Source: Nostoc sp. JL33
GTDB taxonomy: Bacteria > Cyanobacteriota > Cyanobacteriia > Cyanobacteriales > Nostocaceae
Length of the DNA: 46,332 nt
Reading direction: 5' to 3'
NCBI RefSeq assembly: GCF_017114985.1
Contig: NZ_JABXKP010000071.1
Span: forward strand, 1-46,332
A program made the position numbers and the translations under genes. Each line of letters begins with the position of its first letter. Position 1 is the stretch's first letter. Shown here piece by piece: positions 33,702 to 42,484 of the stretch. The notes below the pieces were generated by a model. That model had not been told where the DNA came from and searched no databases. It saw only the letters and a list, made by a program, of their open reading frames with translations.

Positions 33702-33995
33702 ATGTTCACCTATTCTCTGTACCCAGATAATTGGTCAGACCTTGCCACTTCAATTAAGCAACAAGCCCAATGGCGTTCTCAAAAGTGTGGGTTACAGTGC
33801 ATTCCCCCTGGTGAAAAAACATCAGAGATTACACGGTCAAAACGCAGAGTATACACGTTACAGGTACATCATTGGGACAGAAATCCAGCAAATAACCACA
33901 GAGGCAACCTTATAGCTCTTTGCAGTGGTTGTCATCTTTTATACCATCAATGCGGGAAATCAAATGTATCACCAGGGCAGTTATCTTTGTGGTAG
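33702..33995 (+). CDS. Small HNH-type protein with a lost zinc cysteine
   Basis: About 97 residues, homologous to the HNH protein at 27927 (PDNWSDLATSIKQQAQW, then LQVHHWDRNPANNHRGNLIAL, CSGCHLLYH, SPGQLSLW). The first zinc cysteine is changed: WRSQKCGLQC here against WRCRHCGQKC there. The HNH catalytic His pair and the second CxxC remain. It ends six bases before the next gene, so it may be the first member of a four-gene run. Start could be either of two consecutive ATG codons at 33699 and 33702. Confidence 0.75.
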   Translation: MFTYSLYPDNWSDLATSIKQQAQWRSQKCGLQCIPPGEKTSEITRSKRRVYTLQVHHWDRNPANNHRGNLIALCSGCHLLYHQCGKSNVSPGQLSLW

Positions 33996-34001
33996 GTAAG
34001 T

Positions 34002-35108
34002 ATGGACGATGTTCAAGAACTAATCGCTATTAAAGAAGAACTCTCAGGAATTAGCGGAGCCAAGCTCATACAAACCCAATTAGACGGAACTGACTTTACA
34101 GGTGCAACTCTCACAGGAGCTACTATAGAAGACTGGGGTATTACAAGCAATACTAAACTGCATGGCGTGAGGTGCGAGTACATTTTCATGCGAACGCGTA
34201 CTCAAGACGACCCCAACCGCCGCCGCAAACCTGACAATTGGAACGAAACTTTTGCAGATGGTGACTTCGCTGATTTCATCAAGCCAATTATTGATACTCT
34301 CGACCTTTATCACAACCAGAATGTTGACCCAAGAGCGATCGCTATCTCGTTCAAGCAGTTAGCAGAGAATCACCCAGAAGCAGATTTGCGAATTGTGGGG
34401 ATGGAAGTGCGCGGTGAAGATAAGTTTTTGCTTCGTGCTAAAACTACACCTTTAGCTGATAAGTCCCAACTGAGCGCAGAATATTTTGATACTTATAATG
34501 AGATAAAAGGCTTGCCGGAGCGGGAGATTAAATTATTGCTAGCAGAAAAAGATAGCAGAATTCGTAGTTTAGAAATTTTTGTTAATCAGGCACTACAACG
34601 CCCTAGCTTTTATTCAAGTACTCAAATACAAGAGGTAGGAAGTATGGCTAGCAACCCCGGTGGATTTTCAGTTGGTGGTTCAGTTGGCGGCAACGTCAAC
34701 AACGTTCAAGGTGAAGGCAACCGAGTAGTTCAAGGAGATACAACAATGGCTGGCGATCGCAATATCAACACAGGTGGCGGTAATTATAACGAGCGCATTG
34801 AACGCGATTATATCCAAGGTAATTACTACGCGGCTGGACAACCGCAGAGCCTTGCTGAGGCTGCTGTCGAGATTCAGCTATTACTAAAACAATTAGAGCA
34901 AACTTACCCTACCACTACTACATCACAGCAAATGGTAGTAGCAGCAGAAGCTATCAAGCAAATTGAGAGTAATCCATCATTGAAAAAACGTGCAATAAAT
35001 GCAGCAAAGGAAGGTGGTTTAGCTGCGTTTGAGAAAGCTATTGATAACCCAGCAGGTGCTTTTATTGTTAACGCTATCAAAGGTTGGCAGGAAGTGAAGA
35101 ATGTCTGA
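34002..35108 (+). CDS. Pentapeptide/GNYNERI-motif protein, first of a pair
   Basis: 368 residues. Residues 18-45 are a short pentapeptide stretch (LDGTDFTGATLTGATIEDWG), then a mixed alpha/beta domain of about 60-200, then a Gly/Asn-rich hinge (FSVGGSVGGNVNNVQGEGN, 222-240) and the motif GDRNINTGGGNYNERIERDY (251-270) plus IQGNYY. A helical C-terminal domain follows (AAVEIQLLLKQLEQ ...). The motif recurs in the next gene. In Nostocales such repeats accompany conflict and signalling proteins (general knowledge); whether it drives amyloid-like assembly is inference. Gaps of 6 and 33 bases to neighbours suggest an operon. Confidence 0.75.
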   Translation: MDDVQELIAIKEELSGISGAKLIQTQLDGTDFTGATLTGATIEDWGITSNTKLHGVRCEYIFMRTRTQDDPNRRRKPDNWNETFADGDFADFIKPIIDTLDLYHNQNVDPRAIAISFKQLAENHPEADLRIVGMEVRGEDKFLLRAKTTPLADKSQLSAEYFDTYNEIKGLPEREIKLLLAEKDSRIRSLEIFVNQALQRPSFYSSTQIQEVGSMASNPGGFSVGGSVGGNVNNVQGEGNRVVQGDTTMAGDRNINTGGGNYNERIERDYIQGNYYAAGQPQSLAEAAVEIQLLLKQLEQTYPTTTTSQQMVVAAEAIKQIESNPSLKKRAINAAKEGGLAAFEKAIDNPAGAFIVNAIKGWQEVKNV

Positions 35109-35141
35109 TGAGTTGATTACTACCCTTCCAAACTGATAGAT

Positions 35142-36437
35142 ATGACTATGACAGAGCCGCAAACGCCAGAAGCAAGAGATATACAAACGAGTGGTGGTAA
35201 TTATAATGAACGAATTGGCAAGCACTATATTCAGGCAGAAACAGTGCATATTTATGAAACTGCTCTTAACCCAAGCACTCCAAGCATAAACAACGGGAAA
35301 GTAGGAGCGAATCAAAAGCAACTGGCATTTGCGATCGCAGGTAGTATTGATGAGATTGACCAAGCCAAATTAAAAGCTATTCTTGCAGTTTTACAAAAAA
35401 TTTCTGGTGATGCAACTATAGAAATTATTCGAGTTGAGGAAGGCAGTATCAAAATTATTCTTAATGGTTCAGATGAAGGGTTAGAAAGAATAAAGCAACT
35501 ATTTGAATCGGGGGAACTCACTGAAGTATTGGGTACTCCTGTTGAGTACGTTAATTTAACAGCACTAGATGAAAAATCTCGTTTGATTCGAGATATTGTC
35601 CAAAGTGGAGCTAGTAGTCAAAATCTGAGCAATGCCGACTTGAGTGGTGCTAACTTGAGTGGTGTCAACCTAATTGGTGTCAATCTGAGTGGTGCCAACT
35701 TGAGTGGTGCCAATCTGAGTGGTGCCAACTTGAGTGATGCTAACCTGAACGGTGTTGATCTACATGATGTGTTAATTGATGAGACAACAAGAATTAATGA
35801 CAAATGGCGTTTGGTATGGGAAATTACCAATCGGGCATCTGAGAATAGAGAACTGAGTGATGCTGATCTGAGTGAGGCTGTCCTAATTGGTGTCAATCTG
35901 AGTAGTGCCAATCTGAGTGGTGCCAATCTGAGGAGTACTAAACTAAATAATGCCAATCTGAGTCATGGCGATCTGCAAAGAGCCAACCTGCTCTGTACCG
36001 ACCTGAACGGTGCTGACTTGAGTGGTGCCAACCTAAGCAGTACCAACTTGAGAATTGTCAACCTGAGTGGTGCTGACCTAAGCCGTGTCAATCTGAGTAA
36101 TGCTATACTAATTTCAGATGTCGATTTGAGTGATGCTAACCTGAGTGATGCCAACTTGAGCAATGCTGATTTAAGTGAAGCCGATCTGAGTCGTGGTGAC
36201 CTGAGTCGTGCCGACTTGACTTATGCTAACCTGAGTAATGCCAACTTGAGCGGTGCTGATTTAAGGAAAGCCAACCTGAGGAGAGCGAACCTAAGCGGTG
36301 CCAAAGTGGAAGAAGCCAAATTTGGACGGAATCAAGGGCTTACTGAGACTCTGAAGATTGATCTGGAAAAGCGAGGAGCTAAATTTGAGGATTTTCCAGG
36401 CGATCGCTCTTTAGTTTCTCTAGGGAGGCCAAGTTGA
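35142..36437 (+). CDS. Pentapeptide-repeat protein with GNYNERI motif, second of the pair
   Basis: 431 residues. The shared motif SGGNYNERIGKHYIQ lies at 17-31. Residues 50-150 are a mixed domain (AFAIAGSIDEIDQAKLKAIL, IEIIRVEEGSIKIILNG, LFESGELTEVLGTPVE) of a kind often fused to STAND or TIR proteins in cyanobacteria (from memory). Two pentapeptide-repeat blocks (A-[D/N]-L-S-x) occupy about 163-207 and 240-400, split by a spacer (DKWRLVWEITNRAS). Pentapeptide blocks fold as a right-handed quadrilateral beta-helix. Start at 35142 or 35148. It overlaps the glycerate kinase start by four bases. Confidence 0.85.
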   Translation: MTMTEPQTPEARDIQTSGGNYNERIGKHYIQAETVHIYETALNPSTPSINNGKVGANQKQLAFAIAGSIDEIDQAKLKAILAVLQKISGDATIEIIRVEEGSIKIILNGSDEGLERIKQLFESGELTEVLGTPVEYVNLTALDEKSRLIRDIVQSGASSQNLSNADLSGANLSGVNLIGVNLSGANLSGANLSGANLSDANLNGVDLHDVLIDETTRINDKWRLVWEITNRASENRELSDADLSEAVLIGVNLSSANLSGANLRSTKLNNANLSHGDLQRANLLCTDLNGADLSGANLSSTNLRIVNLSGADLSRVNLSNAILISDVDLSDANLSDANLSNADLSEADLSRGDLSRADLTYANLSNANLSGADLRKANLRRANLSGAKVEEAKFGRNQGLTETLKIDLEKRGAKFEDFPGDRSLVSLGRPS

Positions 36438-37618
36438 GCGCCAGCGTTCACACTCAAACTATCCATTTTGTTCTTGCCCCCGATTCCATGAAAGGCTCGT
36501 TATCCGCCGTTGCTGCATGTGCAGCGATGAAGCTTGGCGTGCAACGGGCAAGGGGTACGATACCATGTCGAGTTAGCATCGTACCCCTTGCTGACGGCGG
36601 TGAGGGGACAGTTGAAGCCCTGTTGCAAGGTGCTGGTGGAGAAGAACGCACCGAAACTGTGATTGGGCCATTGGGCGATTTAGTTCAAGCCAAATGGGGT
36701 GTGCTTCAGGATAATCGAGCAGTTATTGAAATGGCTCAAGCTTCGGGACTAACTCTTGTTCCTGAAGGCTATCGTCGTCCTAAGGAAGCTTCATCTTACG
36801 GCACTGGGCAACTGATTAAAGCTGCATTGGATGCAGGTTATCGCGATCTATTAATCGGCATTGGCGGTTCAGCAACAACCGATGGTGGAGCAGGTGCGTT
36901 GCAAGCACTTGGGGCACGCTTGCTGAATACTGATGGACAAAATTTACTCCCAGGGGGAGCTGCCCTCAAGCAATTGGCACAGATCGACCTGACGCATTTG
37001 GATGCGCGGCTCAAGGAAGCCCAAATCACCGTCCTGTGTGATGTAGACAACCCCTTGTGTGGATCTAACGGTGCAGCACACATTTACGGGCCACAGAAGG
37101 GCGCAACGCCAAATGAAGTCAAAGAAATCGATGCCGCCCTAAGCAATTTTGCACAAGTTGCTTTAGCCACCACGGGTCGAGATTTACAAGCAGTCAAGGG
37201 CGCAGGTGCTGCTGGCGGTATGGGTTTCGGACTAATGACTTTTTTGAATGCACAACTGAAGCCTGGTATAGATTTAGTACTTCAAGCAACGCAAATGGCA
37301 CAAAAGCTGGAAACTGCTGACTTAGTACTTACGGCTGAAGGTTCAGTCGATGCACAAACTTTACACGGTAAAGCACTGGCTGGTGTAGGTCGGCTGGCGC
37401 GTGCGGCTAAAAATGGCGATGGTGTCCCAGTGATTGCATTTGGTGGGACAGTTCAATTAACAAGTGATGAATTACAGAAATTAGGAATCATAGTTTCGCT
37501 ACCCCTGCCCGATGCTCCTCTATCCCTGTCTGAATGTATACAACGAGCTGAGGAACTTTTAGTTAATGCGACAGAACGTGCAGTAAAGTTGTGGTTGTGT
37601 GGTCGAGGTTTGACTTAA
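36434..37618 (+). CDS. glxK: Glycerate kinase
   Basis: 394 residues of the type I (GlxK/GarK) glycerate kinase family: FVLAPDSMKGSLSA, VPLADGGEGTVEALL, SSYGTGQLI, IGIGGSATTDGGAGALQALG, DVDNPLCG and AGAAGGMGFGL. It phosphorylates D-glycerate to 2-phosphoglycerate in glyoxylate or photorespiratory carbon salvage. The TTG start at 36434 is favoured by GGGAGG six bases upstream and because the first ATG would cut off the nucleotide-binding APDS-x-KG motif. It overlaps the pentapeptide gene by four bases. Confidence 0.92.
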   Translation: MSASVHTQTIHFVLAPDSMKGSLSAVAACAAMKLGVQRARGTIPCRVSIVPLADGGEGTVEALLQGAGGEERTETVIGPLGDLVQAKWGVLQDNRAVIEMAQASGLTLVPEGYRRPKEASSYGTGQLIKAALDAGYRDLLIGIGGSATTDGGAGALQALGARLLNTDGQNLLPGGAALKQLAQIDLTHLDARLKEAQITVLCDVDNPLCGSNGAAHIYGPQKGATPNEVKEIDAALSNFAQVALATTGRDLQAVKGAGAAGGMGFGLMTFLNAQLKPGIDLVLQATQMAQKLETADLVLTAEGSVDAQTLHGKALAGVGRLARAAKNGDGVPVIAFGGTVQLTSDELQKLGIIVSLPLPDAPLSLSECIQRAEELLVNATERAVKLWLCGRGLT

Positions 37619-37830
37619 GAGGGTATGGGGACACCATGCCCGTTCGGGTTTTTTGTACGAATCCGAAATCTTTCACTGATCAGACTAATTTGAGTAATTA
37701 CACCTTTGAAACCGATAGCACCAATTGAAAAGTCAGCGATGCCATCGCCAAACACTGCACCACCAGGACTAATCACCCGAAATTGCCAGCAGTGGGCTTC
37801 GGTATAAAACACCAACAATGAGTAAACCAA
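37615..37830 (-). pseudogene. Degraded relative of the 20417 small-protein family
   Basis: From a TTG the minus strand reads LLVFYTEAHCWQFRVISPGG, then AVFGDGIADFSIGAIGFKG. This lines up with LVVFYTPCKCWQFRIVNPDG, then TVFGDYPIYY in the 20417 protein. The C-terminal part drifts (RTKNPNGHGVP) and overlaps the glycerate kinase stop, so it is probably a decayed copy. Confidence 0.5.
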
Positions 37831-37930
37831 CTACGGATATAGCGATCGCGCTTGCATCTTGATGATTACGTCATCCTACTTCTGTGGCTGATTTGGGGTA
37901 AGCTGACAAGTCCTATTTGGGAACTGGTAC

Positions 37931-38053
37931 TCAATTCCCAGCCCTTTTAAATAAAAGCTCACCTTCTTTGCAATCGGATAGCAGGGCAGCAAAGATAGGA
38001 AGTAAATCTTGACTGTGGACTGGCTCTAGCAGATAATGAATATCATTGCTCAT
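37931..38053 (-). CDS. Possible 40-residue protein
   Basis: MSNDIHYLLEPVHSQDLLPI, then FAALLSDCKEGELLFKRAGN. Amphipathic and protein-like, but no family and no good Shine-Dalgarno. It may be a fragment. The rest of the 37831-38169 gap holds nothing else that I recognise. Confidence 0.3.
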   Translation of the reverse strand: MSNDIHYLLEPVHSQDLLPIFAALLSDCKEGELLFKRAGN

Positions 38054-38169
38054 AATGCACAGAGCATAGATATGAATGGCACTAAGAAAAGCGGAAAGGC
38101 TTAACAATTAAGCAGTCTGTAATTGTTTGCGTAACTCATGCCGTGGCTTGGTCATTAAAGGGTAAGCTA

Positions 38170-38787
38170 ATGACACTAAAAGTAAAACATTTTCAAAAAA
38201 TCGCAATATTTGATACCACATCAGTAGTTGCCGAAGAGCTACTTTCTCTTGACTTGTCAAAGCTTGTTAAAAAAGTTATAGAATGGGGAAAAATCGCTAC
38301 CAATAATGGTGCAGATTCTTGCTATGTGCGTTTATATGATGCGAACAAAGAAACTATAGATATAATTTTGGAGAATTTGCCTTATAAGGAATTAACAATC
38401 ATACTAGCATTTTCTCTTAATCATGAATCTTCTTTGGTTAGTGCTTTTCATTTTAGAGAGAATGACAAAATTAAAACTCATCAAACGAAAAACCGTAATG
38501 TGCTGTTTGGCAAGTCATGCCACTCGTTGAAATCTATAAAAGAAGTGGAACAGTGCGGAATAGACTATGTATTTTTTTCACCGATTTTTGAGACACAAAC
38601 TCATCCAGAAGCAAAAGGAATTGGTCTAAGTATGCTTCGGAAGGCTTGTGAATCAACGCAAATCAAGGTTTTTGCCCTCGGAGGAATCAACGAAAATAAT
38701 TATAGGTAATGTCTTGATGTAGGTGCGTCTGGTGTTGCGGCAATTAGTATGTTCACAAAGTCCAGCCCTTTCAACGCGAACAAATAA
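38170..38787 (+). pseudogene. TenI/ThiE-like protein interrupted by a stop
   Basis: From the ATG at 38170 the frame reads a TIM-barrel of the thiamin-phosphate-synthase/TenI type: LLSLDLSKLVKKVIEWGKIA, NRNVLFGKSCHS, DYVFFSPIFETQTHPEAKGI, and VFALGGINENNYR. A TAA at 38707 interrupts it, and the same frame continues CLDVGASGVAAISMF to a second TAA at 38785, exactly the expected C-terminal phosphate-binding segment. One base change (for example GAA to TAA) explains it. Thiazole tautomerase or related role in thiamin metabolism if intact. Confidence 0.8.
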
Positions 38788-38822
38788 ACTAGTAATTCAA
38801 TAGCTGAAAGCCTTAAGAGATA

Positions 38823-39554
38823 ATGATTACTCCAGGAATAATTGATCTTACATATTTTCAAGACTTAATAGGAAAAGATAATCCAGTCATTCTTGATATT
38901 GGGTGCAATGACGGCAGTCACACGATGAAATTTTTAGAACTCTTTAATGAGGCTAAAGTATATTCTTTTGAGCCTGATTCTAGGGCAATAGAACGCTATA
39001 GAAATAAAGTAAAAGATAAGAGAGCAAAATTATTTGACATTGCAATTTCTGATATTGATGGCACTACTGAATTTTATGTCAGTGGGACAAATCCTGACTC
39101 AGATTTGCCAGAAAGCCCCCCTGAAAATTCAGAAGATTTGCTGGAAAAAGTACCTGAAGGTTGGGAAGGTTTGCGCGAGAAGCTCTCTCAAGGTTGGGAT
39201 GAATCAGGTTCTATAAGAAAACCTAAGCTACATCTTCAGGTTTATCCCTGGTGTACATTCAATGAGAAAATAGAAGTTAAGACGAAGAAGCTCGATACAT
39301 GGTGTCAAGAAGAAGAAATTCAATTCATAGATCTTATTTGGGCGGATGTTCAAGGGGCTGAAATAAATCTCATAAAAGGTGGAAGTACAACACTAAAGCA
39401 TACTCACTATTTTTACACCGAATATAGTGATCTTGAACTATATGAAGGACAAATAAATTTAAAAGAGCTATTGGAATTACTACCTGATTTTGAACTTCTT
39501 TATAGATACTCGGATAATGTTTTACTGAAAAACAAACGAAAGGGTCAGAACTGA
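38823..39554 (+). CDS. FkbM-family methyltransferase
   Basis: 243 residues. VILDIGCNDGSHTMKFLEL (23-41) is the SAM-binding motif I, followed by YSFEPDSRAIERYR, LFDIAISDIDGTTEF, KKLDTWCQEEEIQFIDLIWA and DVQGAEINLIKGG, all typical of FkbM domains. These enzymes methylate sugar or natural-product hydroxyls. No glycan or natural-product cluster is adjacent, so the substrate is unknown. It starts 35 bp after the TenI-like pseudogene. Confidence 0.88.
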   Translation: MITPGIIDLTYFQDLIGKDNPVILDIGCNDGSHTMKFLELFNEAKVYSFEPDSRAIERYRNKVKDKRAKLFDIAISDIDGTTEFYVSGTNPDSDLPESPPENSEDLLEKVPEGWEGLREKLSQGWDESGSIRKPKLHLQVYPWCTFNEKIEVKTKKLDTWCQEEEIQFIDLIWADVQGAEINLIKGGSTTLKHTHYFYTEYSDLELYEGQINLKELLELLPDFELLYRYSDNVLLKNKRKGQN

Positions 39555-39885
39555 ATGGCATTAAAAAAAGCTATAAGCTATACGAGGTAAGGATTTCAAC
39601 TTTTAATCAATGAACAGTGAGTGGGCAAGTCGAGCGATCGCCGTTCAATAAAGAAAACGTCGCTTGTGGCAGTAACGCACTGCATTTTCAACTAGTTTAT
39701 CAATTTTAGTGGGTTGAGATTGCCCAAATCCCTTTGCACACATAGCACTGCCTCAACATTTATGCGATCGCAGACGCGATTTTAACAGAATTGGTACGGC
39801 AATGAGCAGGGTGTAGAGATAGTGGTGCTTAAAAAACAAGCTGTGTCTTAAGGGAGCTGCGTAGCTTGCCGCCGCAGGCATCGCT

Positions 39886-40191
39886 ATGCATCCTCTAAGA
39901 ATGTGGAAAGGTGCTTATGTAATTATGGATAATTGTTCAATTCATAAAAGTGGAGAGATTGAGAAATTAATCGAAGCTGCTGGAGCTAAATTGATTTATT
40001 TACCACCATATTCTCCTGATTTTTCGCCAATTGAGAATTGTTGGTCAAAAATTAAAAATATACTACGTTCTATCGGAGCTAGAAGTTATCCAGACTTAGC
40101 AAAAGCAATTGAAACTGCTTTTAGTCAAGTCTCATTAAATGAGATTCATAATTGGTTTACCCATTCTTGCTACTGTACCTCGCTAGACTGA
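39886..40191 (+). pseudogene. IS630-family transposase, C-terminal fragment
   Basis: About 96 meaningful residues: VIMDNCSIHKSGEIEKLIEA, then LIYLPPYSPDFSPIENCWSK. These hold the second Asp (MDNCSIH) and the Glu (SPIENCW) of the DDE triad; the first Asp and the N-terminal helix-turn-helix part are gone. The upstream side is a dispersed repeat (about 39852-39884), which supplies the apparent ATG. The upstream gap 39555-39885 holds no gene. Confidence 0.85.
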
Positions 40192-40742
40192 GAAACGCTA
40201 TATTCGACTTTATCTTAAAACACTGTGATCCAGATGCAATAGACCTCTTCATTTTAACGCTCCAATCACTGAGACGCTATTAAACTTAATATTCAAAATT
40301 ACTGAAAAGACCAAAAAAGTAATATAATTCCCAGCTAACTCCTCTGCATACTAGGGGAACTATTTATTTTGAAAATCAAAGCTATGACAAATAAAACTAG
40401 ATCCCTTTCCCCTTGGCTTTATATACAACCAGAAAATAAGTAAGTTAATCAGAAATTATGTAAAAAAATACGAATGTAGGGGTAATTCATGAATTACACT
40501 CAATACTGTTCGGTTAAGCCCCTGTTAGGTTCAGAGGGTATAGGGTATAGGGAACCCATGTTTAAAAACCGGAGATTGGAGCAATAATTACGCTGTATTT
40601 CTCGCGCTGATGTTGCTGACTTCCTATTGCAGCAATTGGCGAATGATTCGTATCTTTACAAAACGCCGAGTGTATCTTATTGAATGCTTTGCTTTTGCCT
40701 TTTTATAGTCCGTCAAACTGACATTAGTCCCCAGGAGGCTTT
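40192..40742. other. Gene-free stretch
   Basis: No gene or strong repeat is visible in this A+T-rich 550 bp. A short tandem GGGTATA-GGGTATA lies near 40537. The promoter and the strong CCAGGAGG ribosome site of the next gene are at its right edge. Confidence 0.5.
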
Positions 40743-41228
40743 ATGGCAACTGTTCAAAATTTGCGTTTCCCCCTAATGTTTGTCGCGGCACTCGGCTGCG
40801 GGCTGGTGGCGGGAGTGTTCTTCGCTTTCTCAACGTTTGTGATGCCCGCTCTCGCTCGTCTCCAGCCGCCCGAAGGAATTGCGGCGATGCAATCAATCAA
40901 CATTACGGCGATTAATCCGTTGTTCATGATTGCTTTGTTCGGAACGGCTCTAGCTTGCTTCTTTCTAGTAGTCTCCGTTCAGTTCAAATGGCAGCAATCG
41001 GGTGCGGTCTACCTACTGGTGGGGAGTCTGCTCTACCTCGTTGGCACGATCGGCGTGACGATCGCCTTTAATGTGCCCCTCAATGATGCACTGGCGATCG
41101 CAAAACCTGACAGTTCTGAAGGCGCAACGCTATGGGTAAAATACCTGACCGATTGGACGTTCTGGAACCATGTTCGGACAGTAGCCGCTCTTTTAGCAGC
41201 CGCCTTGTTCACGATCGCGCTTCACTGA
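40743..41228 (+). CDS. DUF1772 (anthrone-oxygenase-like) membrane protein
   Basis: 161 residues with four hydrophobic segments (FVAALGCGLVAGVFFAFSTF, FMIALFGTALACFFLVVSVQ, YLLVGSLLYLVGTIGVTIAF, VAALLAAALFTIAL). The segment FVMPALARL and the VPLNDALA...W.KYL..W..WN.VR pattern fit DUF1772, which includes small anthrone oxygenases. The ribosome site AGGAGG before ATG is strong. Noticeably more G+C-rich than its flanks and similar in that to the NmrA pair, so it may be a transferred gene. Confidence 0.85.
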   Translation: MATVQNLRFPLMFVAALGCGLVAGVFFAFSTFVMPALARLQPPEGIAAMQSINITAINPLFMIALFGTALACFFLVVSVQFKWQQSGAVYLLVGSLLYLVGTIGVTIAFNVPLNDALAIAKPDSSEGATLWVKYLTDWTFWNHVRTVAALLAAALFTIALH

Positions 41229-41355
41229 TTCAATGATTAATTCTTCAATCGTCTGAACTGTCTCACTTCTGTTGATTTACGGCTTCGACCACCGTAAAGC
41301 CCACCTATCTGTGGTTGTTCAGAAGATGGTCTTCCCGCAGGCGGCAGGAATTTTG

Positions 41356-41696
41356 TTTAGAGAACTCCACAGAATGATTAATCCTATAATCAGAGAAAAA
41401 TAATTTCAAAGTTTACTCCACAGGAGTTAAACTCACAACTTCAGCTATGGAAGAAATTGAAACACAGATTAACCCGGATTTCTCACCACATCTCTTCTTC
41501 GCCTTTGCTTGAGCAGGGGAGCAGGGGAGAGATTTGTACAAGTTCTTTCTTTCCCCTCTGCCCCTCTGCCCAATATCCCCTCAAGCTTGTGATAAATGCG
41601 GGATTAACCGCCTCCCCAATCTCAAAAAATGGTTTGTGGAAATTTTAGCTAAACCAGCATAGCTATTGGATCATCTTTTTTGTGGAGTTCTCTAAA
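41356..41696. repeat. 341-bp element with perfect 16-bp terminal inverted repeats
   Basis: TTTAGAGAACTCCACA at 41356-41371 is the exact inverse of 41681-41696. The interior has no convincing gene but includes AGCAGGGGAGCAGGGG-type repeats and an inner inverted repeat (GTTTACTCC/GGAGTTAAAC near 41408). It has the form of a small non-autonomous transposable element. No clear target duplication is seen. Confidence 0.65.
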
Positions 41697-41881
41697 GAAA
41701 TAATTGCAAATCAAAACTCTTTTATTTGTCGTGGGTCTTCATCCGGTGGATGCCAACCACCTTTAATCCAAAGACGACGAGCTTTGGGTCTGAGAGCCAC
41801 ACACCATATTGCTACCTTCTGCCCTCTGCCTTCTGCCTTCTTCACTGTCTTAACTCTTAATCTAAATAAATTCTGGCACAA

Positions 41882-42406
41882 ATGAGCGAAATACTTCTTG
41901 TAGTAGATATGCAAAATGGTTTTATGCCTCATAAATGCAGACATATTATTCCTACTGTCATTAAATTAATTGAGCGTTTTTCGGCGACTGGTAAACTCGT
42001 TATATTTACAAGATTTATCAATACTGCTGACAGCAATTATGTCAAACTAATCCATTGGTCAAAGTTGATATATGAACCAGAAACGAGCATTATTGATGAA
42101 CTTCAGCCATATATACATAATATTTTTGATAAATCTTATTACTCTGCATTTACGGAAAATTTTTCGAGTTTTATTTTGATTAATCAAATCAGCAAAATAT
42201 ATCTTTGTGGAGTTGAAACTGATAGCTGCATTTTCAAGACAGCAATTTACTCTTTTGAGCGCGGTATTGAACCAGTAATTATCGAGGATGCTTGCTTTAG
42301 TGCTGGTGGTCAGCAAGCGCATGATGCAGGTATTTTCTTACTCAAACGTAATATCGGAAAAAACCAAATTCAGATGAGTAATCAGATTCTTGAGAAGATA
42401 TCATAA
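41882..42406 (+). CDS. Isochorismatase-like cysteine hydrolase
   Basis: 174 residues of the isochorismatase/nicotinamidase fold: ILLVVDMQNGFM with Asp9, FDKSYYSAF with Lys84, and GVETDSCIF with the nucleophile Cys116, the usual D-K-C triad. Members cleave amides or isochorismate; the substrate cannot be told from sequence. It lies 78 bp upstream of a broken aldo/keto reductase in the same direction. Confidence 0.88.
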   Translation: MSEILLVVDMQNGFMPHKCRHIIPTVIKLIERFSATGKLVIFTRFINTADSNYVKLIHWSKLIYEPETSIIDELQPYIHNIFDKSYYSAFTENFSSFILINQISKIYLCGVETDSCIFKTAIYSFERGIEPVIIEDACFSAGGQQAHDAGIFLLKRNIGKNQIQMSNQILEKIS

Positions 42407-42484
42407 GCTGTTCCACAGAAACTATCCATTGTGAGAAAATGTTCACTTGACTTCAAATAGGCACGGCTTCAAGGAGTAACAGCG

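Noticed and set aside
35618..36163. Leu/Arg/Ser-rich reading frames on the minus strand
   Set aside because: They are the antisense of the pentapeptide repeats; their repetitive content follows from the plus-strand code.
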